The translations under genes and the position numbers were made by a program. Below the pieces are notes generated by a model. The model saw only the letters and a list, made by a program, of their open reading frames with translations. It was not told the DNA's origin and ran no database searches. DNA of 8,195 bases from Clostridia bacterium (GTDB lineage: Bacteria > Bacillota > Clostridia > Oscillospirales > CAG-272). The stretch covers positions 1 to 8,195 of the forward strand of contig JAFYRH010000199.1 of NCBI GenBank assembly GCA_017559555.1. Reading direction: 5' to 3'. Below, piece by piece: positions 1 through 7,188 of the stretch; positions within the stretch are counted from its first letter, which is position 1; every line of letters starts with the position of its first letter.

Positions 1-1386
1 CTTCCAAAACGCAAAATGATACGTTACTGTCTCTCGGATATTGCCAAGGGACTTTTTAACGGTATGATAGGTAACTATCTTTTGTATTTCTTCCAACCCA
101 CCGTCAAGAGCGGTCTCCCGAGTCTTTTACCCGACAACAAACTTTTGGGCTTTATTACTGTAATGGCGCTCCTGACCGGCTTTGGAAAAGTCATCGATGC
201 GATCACTGACCCGTTGGTTGCAAGTCTTTCGGACAAATGCACACATAAAGACGGACGCAGAATGCCGTTCCTCAAATATGCGGCAGTTCCTTATGCGGTT
301 TCGGTTTTGATGATCTTTATGGCACCCTTCAAAGAGGGTTCTGTTGCCAACGCAATTTGGGTAGGCTTCTTCCTCATTGCATACTACACCGCATACACAT
401 TCTTCTTCATCCCGCGCAACGCGCTCATTCCCGAAGTTATTCCCGATGCTAAAGATAGAGTTGCTTACTATGGCATCAGCACCGCGTTCTTTATGGGCTC
501 GAGCTCCTTTATGTATGCCGCAACCTTGTTTGTTAACATCATCAAGGGCTTTGGCATCAGCGCGCTTTGGTCTTGGAGAATCGTGTTCACCGTTTTTGCC
601 GCAATCGGTTTGACTTGTGTTCTTCTCGGTGCCACCGCGTTCCGCGAGAAGGATTATGTAGAAGTCAGCAACAAGCCACGTCAATCGCTTTTGGCATCTG
701 CCAAGACGATTTTTAAAAACAAGAGCTTTGTTACCTTTTTTGCAGGCGACTTGTTCAGCTATATTTCTATGGCGTTCTTCCAAACGGCAATGCTTTATTA
801 TATCACAATGCTCCTCAATGTTCCCGAATCGCAATCTTTCCTGGTAATGCTTGCTGCTATTGGCGTAGCGCTTTGCCTCTTCCCGATGATTGTTAAATTC
901 AGCAAGAAGTACGGCAAAAAGACAATGCTGGTTATTGCAAGTGTTGTTTTCACCGTGGTATTTGCATTTATCTTCTTTGGCGACGTATTGGCATCCTTGG
1001 TAGTTGGCTACGAGCTCTTCCTCGGTTTGTTTATGGGATTTGTTGTTGCATTCCCGTTTGCCGCTATCAACATTCTGCCGCAATCTTGTATGTCGGATAT
1101 CATTCAAAAGGATAGCATCGAGAACGGCGTTAACCGCGAAGGCTTCTTCTCGGCAACCAAAACCTTTATCGAAAAAATTGCATATTCTCTTGCAATGGTA
1201 GTCGTTTCGAGCGTGCTTGCCATCGGCGCACCCGAGGGCGAATCGGTTGGTATGCTTGGCGTTAAATTAACCGGTGTATTTGCAGGTGTGTTCAGTTTGG
1301 TTTCTCTCATCTTCTTTATGCTCTACAACGAAAAGGGCGTTATGAAGTTTATTGAGGACCAAAGAAAGGAAAATACCGAGAAATGA
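1..1386 (+). CDS. GPH-family MFS transporter (5' end outside window)
   Basis: Integral membrane secondary transporter of the glycoside-pentoside-hexuronide:cation symporter type, expected to import a sugar conjugate or other organic solute with H+ or Na+. Numbering from the ATG at 16, the family hallmark lies at about residues 61-85 (DAITDPLVASLSD, then DGRRMPF), followed by FFIPRNALIPE at 130-140 and a second-half signature around 361-390 (SDIIQKD, GVNREGFFSATKTFIEK). About 12 hydrophobic segments are visible, with a polar central loop near 209-232. The frame is open from base 1, and the codons before the ATG (LPKRK) look like the basic N-terminus usual in this family, so the true start is probably upstream and the gene is partial. 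Its TGA overlaps the ATG of the peptidase gene by 4 bases, indicating translational coupling. The family call is firm; the substrate is unknown. Many GPH-like proteins in anaerobes carry non-sugar solutes, so a methylated or peptide-like substrate is possible but inferred. Confidence 0.88.
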   Translation, partial: LPKRKMIRYCLSDIAKGLFNGMIGNYLLYFFQPTVKSGLPSLLPDNKLLGFITVMALLTGFGKVIDAITDPLVASLSDKCTHKDGRRMPFLKYAAVPYAVSVLMIFMAPFKEGSVANAIWVGFFLIAYYTAYTFFFIPRNALIPEVIPDAKDRVAYYGISTAFFMGSSSFMYAATLFVNIIKGFGISALWSWRIVFTVFAAIGLTCVLLGATAFREKDYVEVSNKPRQSLLASAKTIFKNKSFVTFFAGDLFSYISMAFFQTAMLYYITMLLNVPESQSFLVMLAAIGVALCLFPMIVKFSKKYGKKTMLVIASVVFTVVFAFIFFGDVLASLVVGYELFLGLFMGFVVAFPFAAINILPQSCMSDIIQKDSIENGVNREGFFSATKTFIEKIAYSLAMVVVSSVLAIGAPEGESVGMLGVKLTGVFAGVFSLVSLIFFMLYNEKGVMKFIEDQRKENTEK

Positions 1387-2762
1387 AAAAGCACGAATTG
1401 AGACCTGCGACCGAGCGTCGCGGTGTATCTGCACCCCAAAATTCCGAATATGTCGAAAAGCTTTCCCGTATGATCAACTGCAAGACCGTTTGGACGCACG
1501 AGGATACGAACAAAGCGGAATTTGAAAAATTCTATACAACTCTTGAAGAACTTTTCCCCAACATTGCAAAAAAAGCAAAAAAACTGACCTTTGGCGGCGG
1601 ATGCTTCTTTTACGTCATCGAAGGCAAAAACGCCAAAAAGAATATTCTCCTGATGTCTCACCACGACGTAGTGGAGGGCGGTGACGGTTGGGAGAGTGAG
1701 CCCTTCTTGGCAACCGAAAAAGAAGGATATTTATACGGTCGTGGCACGATAGACACCAAGACCCCTCTGTTTGCCGAATTGCAAGCTGCCGAAGAACTCC
1801 TTGCCGAAGATTATGCGTTTGAAGGAATTAACCTCTATATCGGTTCCTCGAATAACGAGGAAGTCTGTGGCGACGGTATGGTGCTGGCTACTGCATATTT
1901 TAAAGAGCAGGGTATTCGTTTTGATACTGTTCTCGATGAGGGCGGTGCCATTACCGAGGGACAGATTCCCAGTGTCAAGTGCAAGAGTGCCGTTGTTGCC
2001 GTGCACGAAAAGAGCCGCCACATGTACCGTTGCACCGCAAAGATCGACACACGCGGACACGGCGGCTTCGGTGGTTCTAAAGACAGTGCTGTGGAGCGTT
2101 TGTGTAATTTTGTAGCAGAGGTTACAAAAAAGCGCGACCGGATCTACAAAGGAAACTTCTATCCCGAAGTCAAAGCCACATTCGAGGGTCACGTACCCTA
2201 TATGGCATTCCCGATGAACCTTTTGTTTGGTAATATGGGGCTCTTCGCACCGCTGATTAAAAAGATTATGATGGGCATTCCTGCCGCAAGTGCAATGCTT
2301 TCCACGGGACTTTCTTTTACCACTCTCGGTGCGGGCGACACAAGAGACCCTCAAATTCGCGCAAAATCTGCCGAGACGACTATGTTCTTGCGTTGCGTGC
2401 GAGAGGAAGACCTCGAACAAGGCCTTGAAAAAATCAAAAGGATTGCCACCAAATACGGTGTTGAGATCGAACTGATCGAACGTGACTACTGCAAACCCAC
2501 CGACTTTGAGGGCGAGGCATACAAAAGGGTAGAATCCTTGTTGCACAAGAATTTCCCCGACGTTGCCGTAGTACCGTTCCTCTTAACTGCAGGAACTGAT
2601 GCCCGTCGCTTTACCGACGTGGCAGATAACATTTTGCGCTTTGCGCCCATCGACCTGAACAAAAAACAATTTGCAACCATTCATAACGCAAACGAGCACA
2701 TCGGCATTCAAAACATTGGTGAATGCGTGATGTTTTACAAAGACTTTATTCAAATGACTTAA
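1383..2762 (+). CDS. M20 family metallopeptidase / amidohydrolase
   Basis: Cytoplasmic di-zinc hydrolase of the M20 (ArgE/DapE/carboxypeptidase) family, expected to cleave an amide or peptide bond; 459 residues, usual for the larger carboxypeptidase/PM20D1-like members. No signal peptide is seen. Active-site elements occur in order: SHHDVV at 92-97 (His93 ligand, Asp95), GRGTIDTK at 119-126 (bridging Asp124), NNEEVCG at 157-163 (general base Glu159, ligand Glu160), LDEGG at 184-188 (ligand Asp185), a lid/dimerisation domain from about 200 with GHGGFGG at 225-231, TAGTDARRF at 402-410, and IHNANEH at 433-439 (ligand His434). The catalytic set looks complete. The region expected to carry the NVIP-like motif is atypical (around 316-330, GAGDTRDPQIRAKSA). 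The ATG overlaps the transporter stop, and an AAAGGA lies 12 bases upstream. Placement suggests it processes the imported compound. M20 enzymes also include acylases, deacetylases and carbamoyl hydrolases, so the exact substrate is open. Confidence 0.88.
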   Translation: MKKHELRPATERRGVSAPQNSEYVEKLSRMINCKTVWTHEDTNKAEFEKFYTTLEELFPNIAKKAKKLTFGGGCFFYVIEGKNAKKNILLMSHHDVVEGGDGWESEPFLATEKEGYLYGRGTIDTKTPLFAELQAAEELLAEDYAFEGINLYIGSSNNEEVCGDGMVLATAYFKEQGIRFDTVLDEGGAITEGQIPSVKCKSAVVAVHEKSRHMYRCTAKIDTRGHGGFGGSKDSAVERLCNFVAEVTKKRDRIYKGNFYPEVKATFEGHVPYMAFPMNLLFGNMGLFAPLIKKIMMGIPAASAMLSTGLSFTTLGAGDTRDPQIRAKSAETTMFLRCVREEDLEQGLEKIKRIATKYGVEIELIERDYCKPTDFEGEAYKRVESLLHKNFPDVAVVPFLLTAGTDARRFTDVADNILRFAPIDLNKKQFATIHNANEHIGIQNIGECVMFYKDFIQMT

Positions 2763-2781
2763 CATAAAAGGAGACAAAATT

Positions 2782-3306
2782 ATGAGTATCGTAAAAAATG
2801 AACCCAAGTACAAGAACGGTCTGTTGCAGGCCATCCGTGCACAACTTGAGCACCGCGCGTTCTGGCTTTATCTGCTTTGTGACGAAGCACAAAAGAGAGG
2901 TCTTGATCCTCGCGATTTCGGTAGCGCTGCTATCAAGCGTTGCGGACTTTCGCAAGGTGCAGACCTTGTAGAAAAGGGAAATACCGATAGCCTTAAGGGT
3001 TTGCGTAAGACCTTGTTCACCAAGGCGGCACAACTCGTGTTCGAAATGGACATCGTTGAATCTACCGACGATAAGCTTTCCATCGACTTCCACTATTGCC
3101 CCCTTGTAAAGGCTTGGCAAAAGGCAGGATGCACCGATGAAGAAATCGCTATGCTTTGCGATATCGCTATGTGCGGCGACCACGGCATCGGTGAGCGCTA
3201 CGGCAGTGTTCTCGATCTGCCCAAGTGCATTGCAAAGGGTGATGATATTTGCGCTTTGCGTTACCACAAAAAAGATGTTCCTGGTGAGGATGCAGAACAA
3301 AAATAA
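2782..3306 (+). CDS. L-2-amino-thiazoline-4-carboxylate hydrolase-like protein
   Basis: A 174-residue soluble protein that resembles the ATC hydrolase-like family (recognised from memory of the family pattern, not by search). The characteristic layout is an N-terminal helical part, a FHYCPLVKAW segment at 103-112, a Cys/Asp-rich stretch LCDIAMCGDHGIGERYG at 125-141, and a C-terminal basic-Gly-Asp-x-Cys element (AKGDDICALRY, 151-161) reminiscent of 4-vinyl-reductase-type domains. Cysteines in the second half are Cys106, 117, 126, 131, 149 and 157, with His104 and His134 near them, which could bind metal or act catalytically. The founding enzyme opens a thiazoline ring on the way to cysteine, but most family members, including those beside corrinoid methyltransferase genes in anaerobes, have no tested function. 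AAAAGGAG at 2766-2773 is placed 8 bases before the ATG. The gene is 19 bases after the peptidase and 11 bases before the corrinoid protein, so it is clearly part of the unit. Confidence 0.72.
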   Translation: MSIVKNEPKYKNGLLQAIRAQLEHRAFWLYLLCDEAQKRGLDPRDFGSAAIKRCGLSQGADLVEKGNTDSLKGLRKTLFTKAAQLVFEMDIVESTDDKLSIDFHYCPLVKAWQKAGCTDEEIAMLCDIAMCGDHGIGERYGSVLDLPKCIAKGDDICALRYHKKDVPGEDAEQK

Positions 3307-3317
3307 GGAGAAAATCA

Positions 3318-3959
3318 ATGAGCATTTTGATTGAAATTTCCGAAAATCTGCAAAAAGGAAAAGCAAAAATTGTAAAAGAGCTTGTACAACAAGCCATTGA
3401 CGCGGGAATGGATCCCCAAGAGATTCTTGGCGGACTTCTTTCGGGTATGGACGTTGTTGGTGAAAAGTTTAAAAACGGCGAAGTTTACATCCCCGAGGTT
3501 TTGGTTGCCGCAAGAGCAATGAACCAAGGCGCAACGCTGCTCAAACCTCTGCTGGCAGAATCGGGTGCCGTTGCCTCTGGAAAGGTTTGCATCGGTACTG
3601 TTCAAGGCGACCTTCACGACATTGGCAAAAACCTTGTTAAAATGATGATGGAGGGCAAGGGCCTTGAGGTTGTTGACCTTGGTACCGATGTTTCTCCCGA
3701 AGCATTTGTCAACACCGCCATTGAGCAAAATTGTCAGGTCATTTGCTGTTCTGCGCTCTTGACTACCACTATGGGGGTTATGGGCGACGTGGTCAAGGCG
3801 GCGGAAGCGGCAGGTGTGCGCGAAAAAGTCAAAATTTTGATTGGTGGTGCACCCGTATCCGATGATTTTTGTCGTGAGATCGGCGCTGACTGCTATACGG
3901 TGGATGCTGCCAGTGCGGCTGACGTAGCAGTAGCGCTTTGCAAGGAATTGGGCGCTTAA
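3318..3959 (+). CDS. Corrinoid methyl-carrier protein (B12-binding, MtaC/MtbC/MttC-like)
   Basis: A 213-residue cobalamin-binding protein that shuttles a methyl group between a substrate-specific methyltransferase and an acceptor methyltransferase. Residues 1 to about 85 form the helical cap domain typical of methionine synthase-like carriers, including MDVVGEKFKNGEVYIPE at 44-60 and the run of AARAM. Residues from about 88 form the Rossmann-like B12 domain with the base-off/His-on signature GDLHDIGKN at 97-105, in which Asp98, His100 and Gly103 fit DxHxxG and His100 should be the lower cobalt ligand. Further cofactor loops are SALLTT at 145-150 and GGAPV at 176-180, and GADCYTVDA near 189-197. 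Length is standard for stand-alone carriers. AAGGAG at 3305-3310 overlaps the preceding stop and is 7 bases from the ATG. It is the only corrinoid protein in the window and is followed by four UroD-fold genes, which are its likely partners. Confidence 0.95.
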   Translation: MSILIEISENLQKGKAKIVKELVQQAIDAGMDPQEILGGLLSGMDVVGEKFKNGEVYIPEVLVAARAMNQGATLLKPLLAESGAVASGKVCIGTVQGDLHDIGKNLVKMMMEGKGLEVVDLGTDVSPEAFVNTAIEQNCQVICCSALLTTTMGVMGDVVKAAEAAGVREKVKILIGGAPVSDDFCREIGADCYTVDAASAADVAVALCKELGA

Positions 3960-3972
3960 GAGGGGTTGAGCT

Positions 3973-5043
3973 ATGAAGACCTTAACAGAGCGCGAACGCA
4001 TTCTGCGTACCTACCGCCGCCAAGCGGTTGACCGCATCCCTATGCTGGATACTGCTTGGAGTGGAACTGTTCGCAGATGGCACAATGAAGGTCTGCCCCA
4101 AGACGTATCTTGGGTAGATTATTTCGGCTTTGATCATCAAATTCGTGTGGGAACCGATAACTCCCCGCGTTTTGCACAAAAGGTGTTGGAGGAAAACGAC
4201 CGTTATAAGATCGTAACCACTCAATGGGGCACCACGCAAAAGAGATTTCGTGAGCTTGACTCCACTCCCGAAAATTTGAATTATTACTATGATTGTTCCG
4301 AGCGGTGGGAAGAAGCCAAAAAGGCAATGCTTACCTATCACGAGGATCGCATTCCGTGGGATTACCTCAAAAACAACTATCCGCGCTGGAAGGCTGAGGG
4401 CAGATTTTTGCAGCTCACCGTTTGGTTCGGCTTTGACGTAGCACATTCCCACATGATCGGCACCGAGAATTTTCTCATCGGTCTGCTTGACGAGCCCGAA
4501 TGGGCAACCGATGTGTTTGATACCTACCTGAAGACCTCTCTCGATCTTTGCCAACGCATCTTGGATGCCGGCTACGAGTTCGATGGTATCTTCTGGTATG
4601 ACGATATGGGGTATCAGGGAACGCCTTTCTTCTCCCCTCAAATTTACCGTGAGCTTTTGCAACCCTACCACAAAAAGGTGGTTGATTGGGCACACGAGCG
4701 CGGCATGGTTACCGAACTGCATTCCTGCGGATTTATTGAGCCTTTGTTGCCCGATATTGTTCAAACGGGTGTAGAAATGCTCAATCCCTTGGAGATCAAG
4801 GCGGGTATGGATCCGCAAAGACTCAAATCCACTTGGGGAGAAAAGCTTGCATTCCACGGTGGCATCAATGCTCAACTTTGGGATGATATCGATCGCGTAA
4901 AAGCAGAAATGGAGCGCATCATTCCTTTGATGAAAGAAGGCGGCGGATATGTTTTTGCATCCGACCACTCCATTCCCAATTCGGTCTCTTTCCAAAACAT
5001 GAAAGAGATTGCAGAACTTGCGCATAAGCTTGGAAAATACTAA
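3973..5043 (+). CDS. UroD-family methyltransferase-like protein, UroD-1 (His-Cys-His site)
   Basis: A 356-residue TIM-barrel protein of the uroporphyrinogen decarboxylase superfamily, expected to act with the corrinoid protein immediately upstream. The start TERERILRTYRRQAVDRIP is the usual opening for the non-HemE branch. WYDDMGYQGTPFFSP at 208-222 and a LNPLEIKAGMD element at 270-280 are family landmarks. ELHSCGF at 248-254 gives His250 and Cys252 at the positions of two zinc ligands of MtaA/MtbA. Near the C-terminus (GGYVFASDHSIP, 324-335), the third ligand position is His332 where MtaA has Cys. The HemE N-terminal substrate signature is absent, so heme synthesis is unlikely. GAGGGG at 3960-3965 lies 7 bases before the ATG. 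The gene is 13 bases after the corrinoid gene. Whether it demethylates the substrate or methylates an acceptor is not decidable here. Confidence 0.87.
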   Translation: MKTLTERERILRTYRRQAVDRIPMLDTAWSGTVRRWHNEGLPQDVSWVDYFGFDHQIRVGTDNSPRFAQKVLEENDRYKIVTTQWGTTQKRFRELDSTPENLNYYYDCSERWEEAKKAMLTYHEDRIPWDYLKNNYPRWKAEGRFLQLTVWFGFDVAHSHMIGTENFLIGLLDEPEWATDVFDTYLKTSLDLCQRILDAGYEFDGIFWYDDMGYQGTPFFSPQIYRELLQPYHKKVVDWAHERGMVTELHSCGFIEPLLPDIVQTGVEMLNPLEIKAGMDPQRLKSTWGEKLAFHGGINAQLWDDIDRVKAEMERIIPLMKEGGGYVFASDHSIPNSVSFQNMKEIAELAHKLGKY

Positions 5044-5053
5044 TTGCTTTTTT

Positions 5054-5060
5054 GAGGAGG
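5054..5060 (+). promoter_or_regulatory. Strong ribosome binding site fixing the UroD-2 start
   Basis: GAGGAGG lies 8 bases before the ATG at 5069. It settles the start: the open frame extends back to an ATG at 5009 inside UroD-1, but that codon has no such site and would add 20 residues unlike the family. A GTG at 5066 is possible but less well placed. Confidence 0.8.
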
Positions 5061-5068
5061 AAACGGTG

Positions 5069-6190
5069 ATGAATGCACGGGAACGCTGCTTAAATATTTT
5101 ACACTACAAGAATGTTGACCGTATGCCTGCTGTGCACTTTGGCTATTGGAAAGAACTCTTGGAAGAGTGGGCAGAGCAAGGTCATATTTCAAAGGAGCTT
5201 GCCAATACTGCCGTGGTGGACGGCTCTGTGGCGCAAAAGGAACTCGATAAAATTCTTGGTTGGGATTGTGTTTGGGGTTACAGTGTTGGTGCGCGTCTTG
5301 GATTGATGCCTACCTTTGAAAGAAAGGTTCTCGAAACCTTGCCCGATGGTACACAGCGTGTGCAGACCGGAACCGGTGTCATAGAAAGAATCAAGCCCGG
5401 CATCGTTTCCATTCCATCGGAGGATGACTATTTGCTTAAGGATAGAGAAATTTTCGAAACACTCTACCTTCCCAAAATGCAATACACCCCCGAACGACTC
5501 AATGCTGAGTTTTTCAAAAACTTTAACGAAACACGAGATAAAACCGTGCCCATCGGTATTTCTCTGGGCAGTGTAATGGGGCACCTGCGCGATATCTGCA
5601 CTGTTGTAGGTATGAGCTATTTGATGTACGACGAGGATGAGGATCTGTTTGCCGAAATCGTCGACACGTATGCCGAAATGCAATATAAGTGTGTTGAAGC
5701 CACGCTTGCCACGGGTGCAGAGTTCGATTTTGGGCATTATTGGGAGGACATCTGTTTCAAAAACGGACCATTGTTGTCTCCCGAACTTTTCGATGAACTT
5801 TGTGCTAAACACTACAAGCGTCGCAACGAGCTTTGCCACAAGTACGGCATCGATATCATTTCACTCGATTGCGACGGTGTCACCGAAAAACTGATTGAAA
5901 CTTGGCTGACCAATGGCGTCAACGTGATGTTTCCCATCGAAGTGGGCACGTGGGGCGACCAATTTGAACCCGCACGCAAAAAATACGGCGAGAGCATTCT
6001 CGGCGTTGGCGGTATGGATAAGACCGCTCTGCGCAAGGATAAAGCCGCTGTCGATGCCGAAATTGAACGCATGAAGCGACTTGCTTCCATGGGCGGATTT
6101 GTTCCTTGCCCCGATCATCGCTTGATGCCGGGCACAAAGTTTGAGCTTGTGCAGTATTATACAGAAGAGATCAAAAAGATTAAGGTTTGA
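5069..6190 (+). CDS. UroD-family methyltransferase-like protein, UroD-2 (Asp-Asp-His site)
   Basis: A 373-residue UroD-superfamily protein of the COG0407-like branch. It opens with MNARERCLNILHYKNVDRMP, as usual for the family, and carries HYWEDICFKNGPLLSP at 223-238, FPIEVGTWGD near 288-297 and LGVGGMDKTAL at 311-321. Where UroD-1 has His-Ser-Cys-Gly this protein reads SLDCDG (265-270), so by eye Asp267 and Asp269 replace the two zinc ligands; the C-terminal element CPDHRLMPG (347-355) keeps His350. An Asp-x-Asp-Gly version is, from general knowledge, recurrent in one branch of the superfamily, so it is probably a different metal or substrate site rather than decay. No frameshift or internal stop is present. 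It follows UroD-1 by 25 bases and shares its last base (A of TGA) with a possible ATG of UroD-3. Substrate and reaction are unknown; it may not be a zinc-thiol methyltransferase. Confidence 0.85.
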   Translation: MNARERCLNILHYKNVDRMPAVHFGYWKELLEEWAEQGHISKELANTAVVDGSVAQKELDKILGWDCVWGYSVGARLGLMPTFERKVLETLPDGTQRVQTGTGVIERIKPGIVSIPSEDDYLLKDREIFETLYLPKMQYTPERLNAEFFKNFNETRDKTVPIGISLGSVMGHLRDICTVVGMSYLMYDEDEDLFAEIVDTYAEMQYKCVEATLATGAEFDFGHYWEDICFKNGPLLSPELFDELCAKHYKRRNELCHKYGIDIISLDCDGVTEKLIETWLTNGVNVMFPIEVGTWGDQFEPARKKYGESILGVGGMDKTALRKDKAAVDAEIERMKRLASMGGFVPCPDHRLMPGTKFELVQYYTEEIKKIKV

Positions 6191-6197
6191 TGCCTTT

Positions 6198-6201
6198 GGA
6201 G
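6198..6201 (+). promoter_or_regulatory. Ribosome binding site supporting the UroD-3 start at 6208
   Basis: GGAG followed by AAG sits 6 bases before the ATG at 6208, and this start gives MNGTERVRNTILG, which matches the opening of related proteins. An ATG at 6190 overlapping the previous stop (TGATG) and another at 6205 are alternatives; both would add a few residues only. Confidence 0.5.
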
Positions 6202-6207
6202 AAGATG

Positions 6208-7173
6208 ATGAACGGAACAGAAAGAGTTCGCAATACCATTTTGGGACTTCCAACCGACCGTCAACCCATTTACGGTTGGGTGGCGTGGAATTTGCGCGAG
6301 CAGTTTGCCGCCACATGGGGGAGTGCCGAGGCGTTTGAAGACCATTACGAGTTTGATGCCGCACACATCTTTGGGCATCCGTGTCCCTATGACAAGGCGC
6401 TTGTGGAACGACTTTTGCGCGAGAATGGGGAAGTTGCTCCCGATCTTTTACTCGAAGAAGAATTTTTTATTTCCCCGAAAAAGGGCGATTATACCGCTCT
6501 CCGAAAATCCTTTGATTATCACAAATCCAAGGGGCGTTTTTGCTATGTGCAAACACCCGGATTTTTCGAATTTTTCAATGGCGTATTCGGTATTCAAAAC
6601 CAATTGATGTATCTGTTGATGTATACAGAGGAGATTGCCGAGCTTTATCGCCGCCAGGCAGATTGGATTATTGAATTTGCCGACATTTGCATCGATATGG
6701 GATTGGATTGCATCCATCTCTCGGATGACTGGGGCACGCAAAGAGATTTGATGTTCCATCCGGATTTGTGGAGAGAACTGATCAAGCCCAATTTAAAACG
6801 TGTGATCGATCACGTGCATTCGCGCGGTGTATTTGTCAGCTTGCACTCCGACGGTTGCATCGAAAAGATTACCGATGACCTTGCCGAAGTGGGTATTGAT
6901 ATGGTGCACCCGTGGCAGGAAAGCGCGGGAATGTCCTATGACACCTACATCGAAAAATATGCCGACAAGTTCGCCATTCTCGGCGGGCTGTGCGTGCAAA
7001 CTGCGGTCGGTATTCTGCCGCAGGCGGAGCTGCTTGACGAGATCAGACGCGTGTTCCAAAAAATGCGCGGCCGACGTTGGGTTTGCTGTACCACGCACTT
7101 TGTGCAATCGCATTGCACAATGGAAGATCTCAATGCCGCGTACGATCTTGTTTACGGATTGGCGAGAAGCTGA
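6208..7173 (+). CDS. UroD-family protein, UroD-3 (His-Asp-His site)
   Basis: A 321-residue UroD-superfamily protein when started at 6208 (327 from the overlapping ATG at 6190). Landmarks are HLSDDWGTQRDLMFHPDLW at 170-188, VSLHSDGCIEKITDDL at 210-225 and MVHPWQESAGM at 232-242. At the zinc site it has His213 and Asp215 in His-Ser-Asp-Gly, so the usual Cys is replaced by Asp. The C-terminal strand reads CCTTHFVQSHC (293-303), with His297 at the third ligand position and three extra cysteines around it, unlike its neighbours. The His-Ser-Asp-Gly form is, from general knowledge, found in other uncharacterised superfamily members. It is shorter than UroD-1 and UroD-2 mainly in the N-terminal half, but nothing suggests truncation. 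It lies between UroD-2 and UroD-4 with gaps of 17 and 15 bases. The role is inferred only from family and context: corrinoid-linked methyl transfer or related decarboxylase-like chemistry. Confidence 0.83.
   Translation: MNGTERVRNTILGLPTDRQPIYGWVAWNLREQFAATWGSAEAFEDHYEFDAAHIFGHPCPYDKALVERLLRENGEVAPDLLLEEEFFISPKKGDYTALRKSFDYHKSKGRFCYVQTPGFFEFFNGVFGIQNQLMYLLMYTEEIAELYRRQADWIIEFADICIDMGLDCIHLSDDWGTQRDLMFHPDLWRELIKPNLKRVIDHVHSRGVFVSLHSDGCIEKITDDLAEVGIDMVHPWQESAGMSYDTYIEKYADKFAILGGLCVQTAVGILPQAELLDEIRRVFQKMRGRRWVCCTTHFVQSHCTMEDLNAAYDLVYGLARS
7100..7120 (+). repeat. Perfect 9-bp inverted repeat with 3-base loop
   Basis: Arms TTGTGCAAT (7100-7108) and ATTGCACAA (7112-7120) are exact reverse complements around CGC. 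It lies inside the UroD-3 coding sequence, 51 bases before the stop codon and 68 bases before the UroD-4 start. It has no U-run after it, so it is not a typical intrinsic terminator. It may be chance. Confidence 0.6.
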
Positions 7174-7188
7174 TGTGAGGAAGAAAAC

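Noticed and set aside
127..1107. Antisense open frame (326 codons) opposite the transporter
   Set aside because: The translation is rich in Asn, His, Cys, Lys and Arg, with no domain, which is typical of the complement of a hydrophobic membrane protein gene.
1731..2546. Antisense open frame (271 codons) opposite the peptidase
   Set aside because: No motif or start signal; the sense strand has a full M20 active site across the same bases.
3315..4001. Antisense open frame (228 codons) opposite the corrinoid protein
   Set aside because: It spans the end of one gene and the start of another on the sense strand and shows no family resemblance.
3982..5025. Long antisense open frame (347 codons) opposite UroD-1
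   Set aside because: It mirrors the coding frame of a clearly recognisable protein, shows no family motif, and has no ribosome binding site. It arises from the codon bias of the sense gene.
5009..5068. Upstream extension of UroD-2 into UroD-1
   Set aside because: The strong GAGGAGG at 5054-5060 and the family-like N-terminus both point to the ATG at 5069; the extra 20 residues are the UroD-1 end and the intergenic gap read out of frame.
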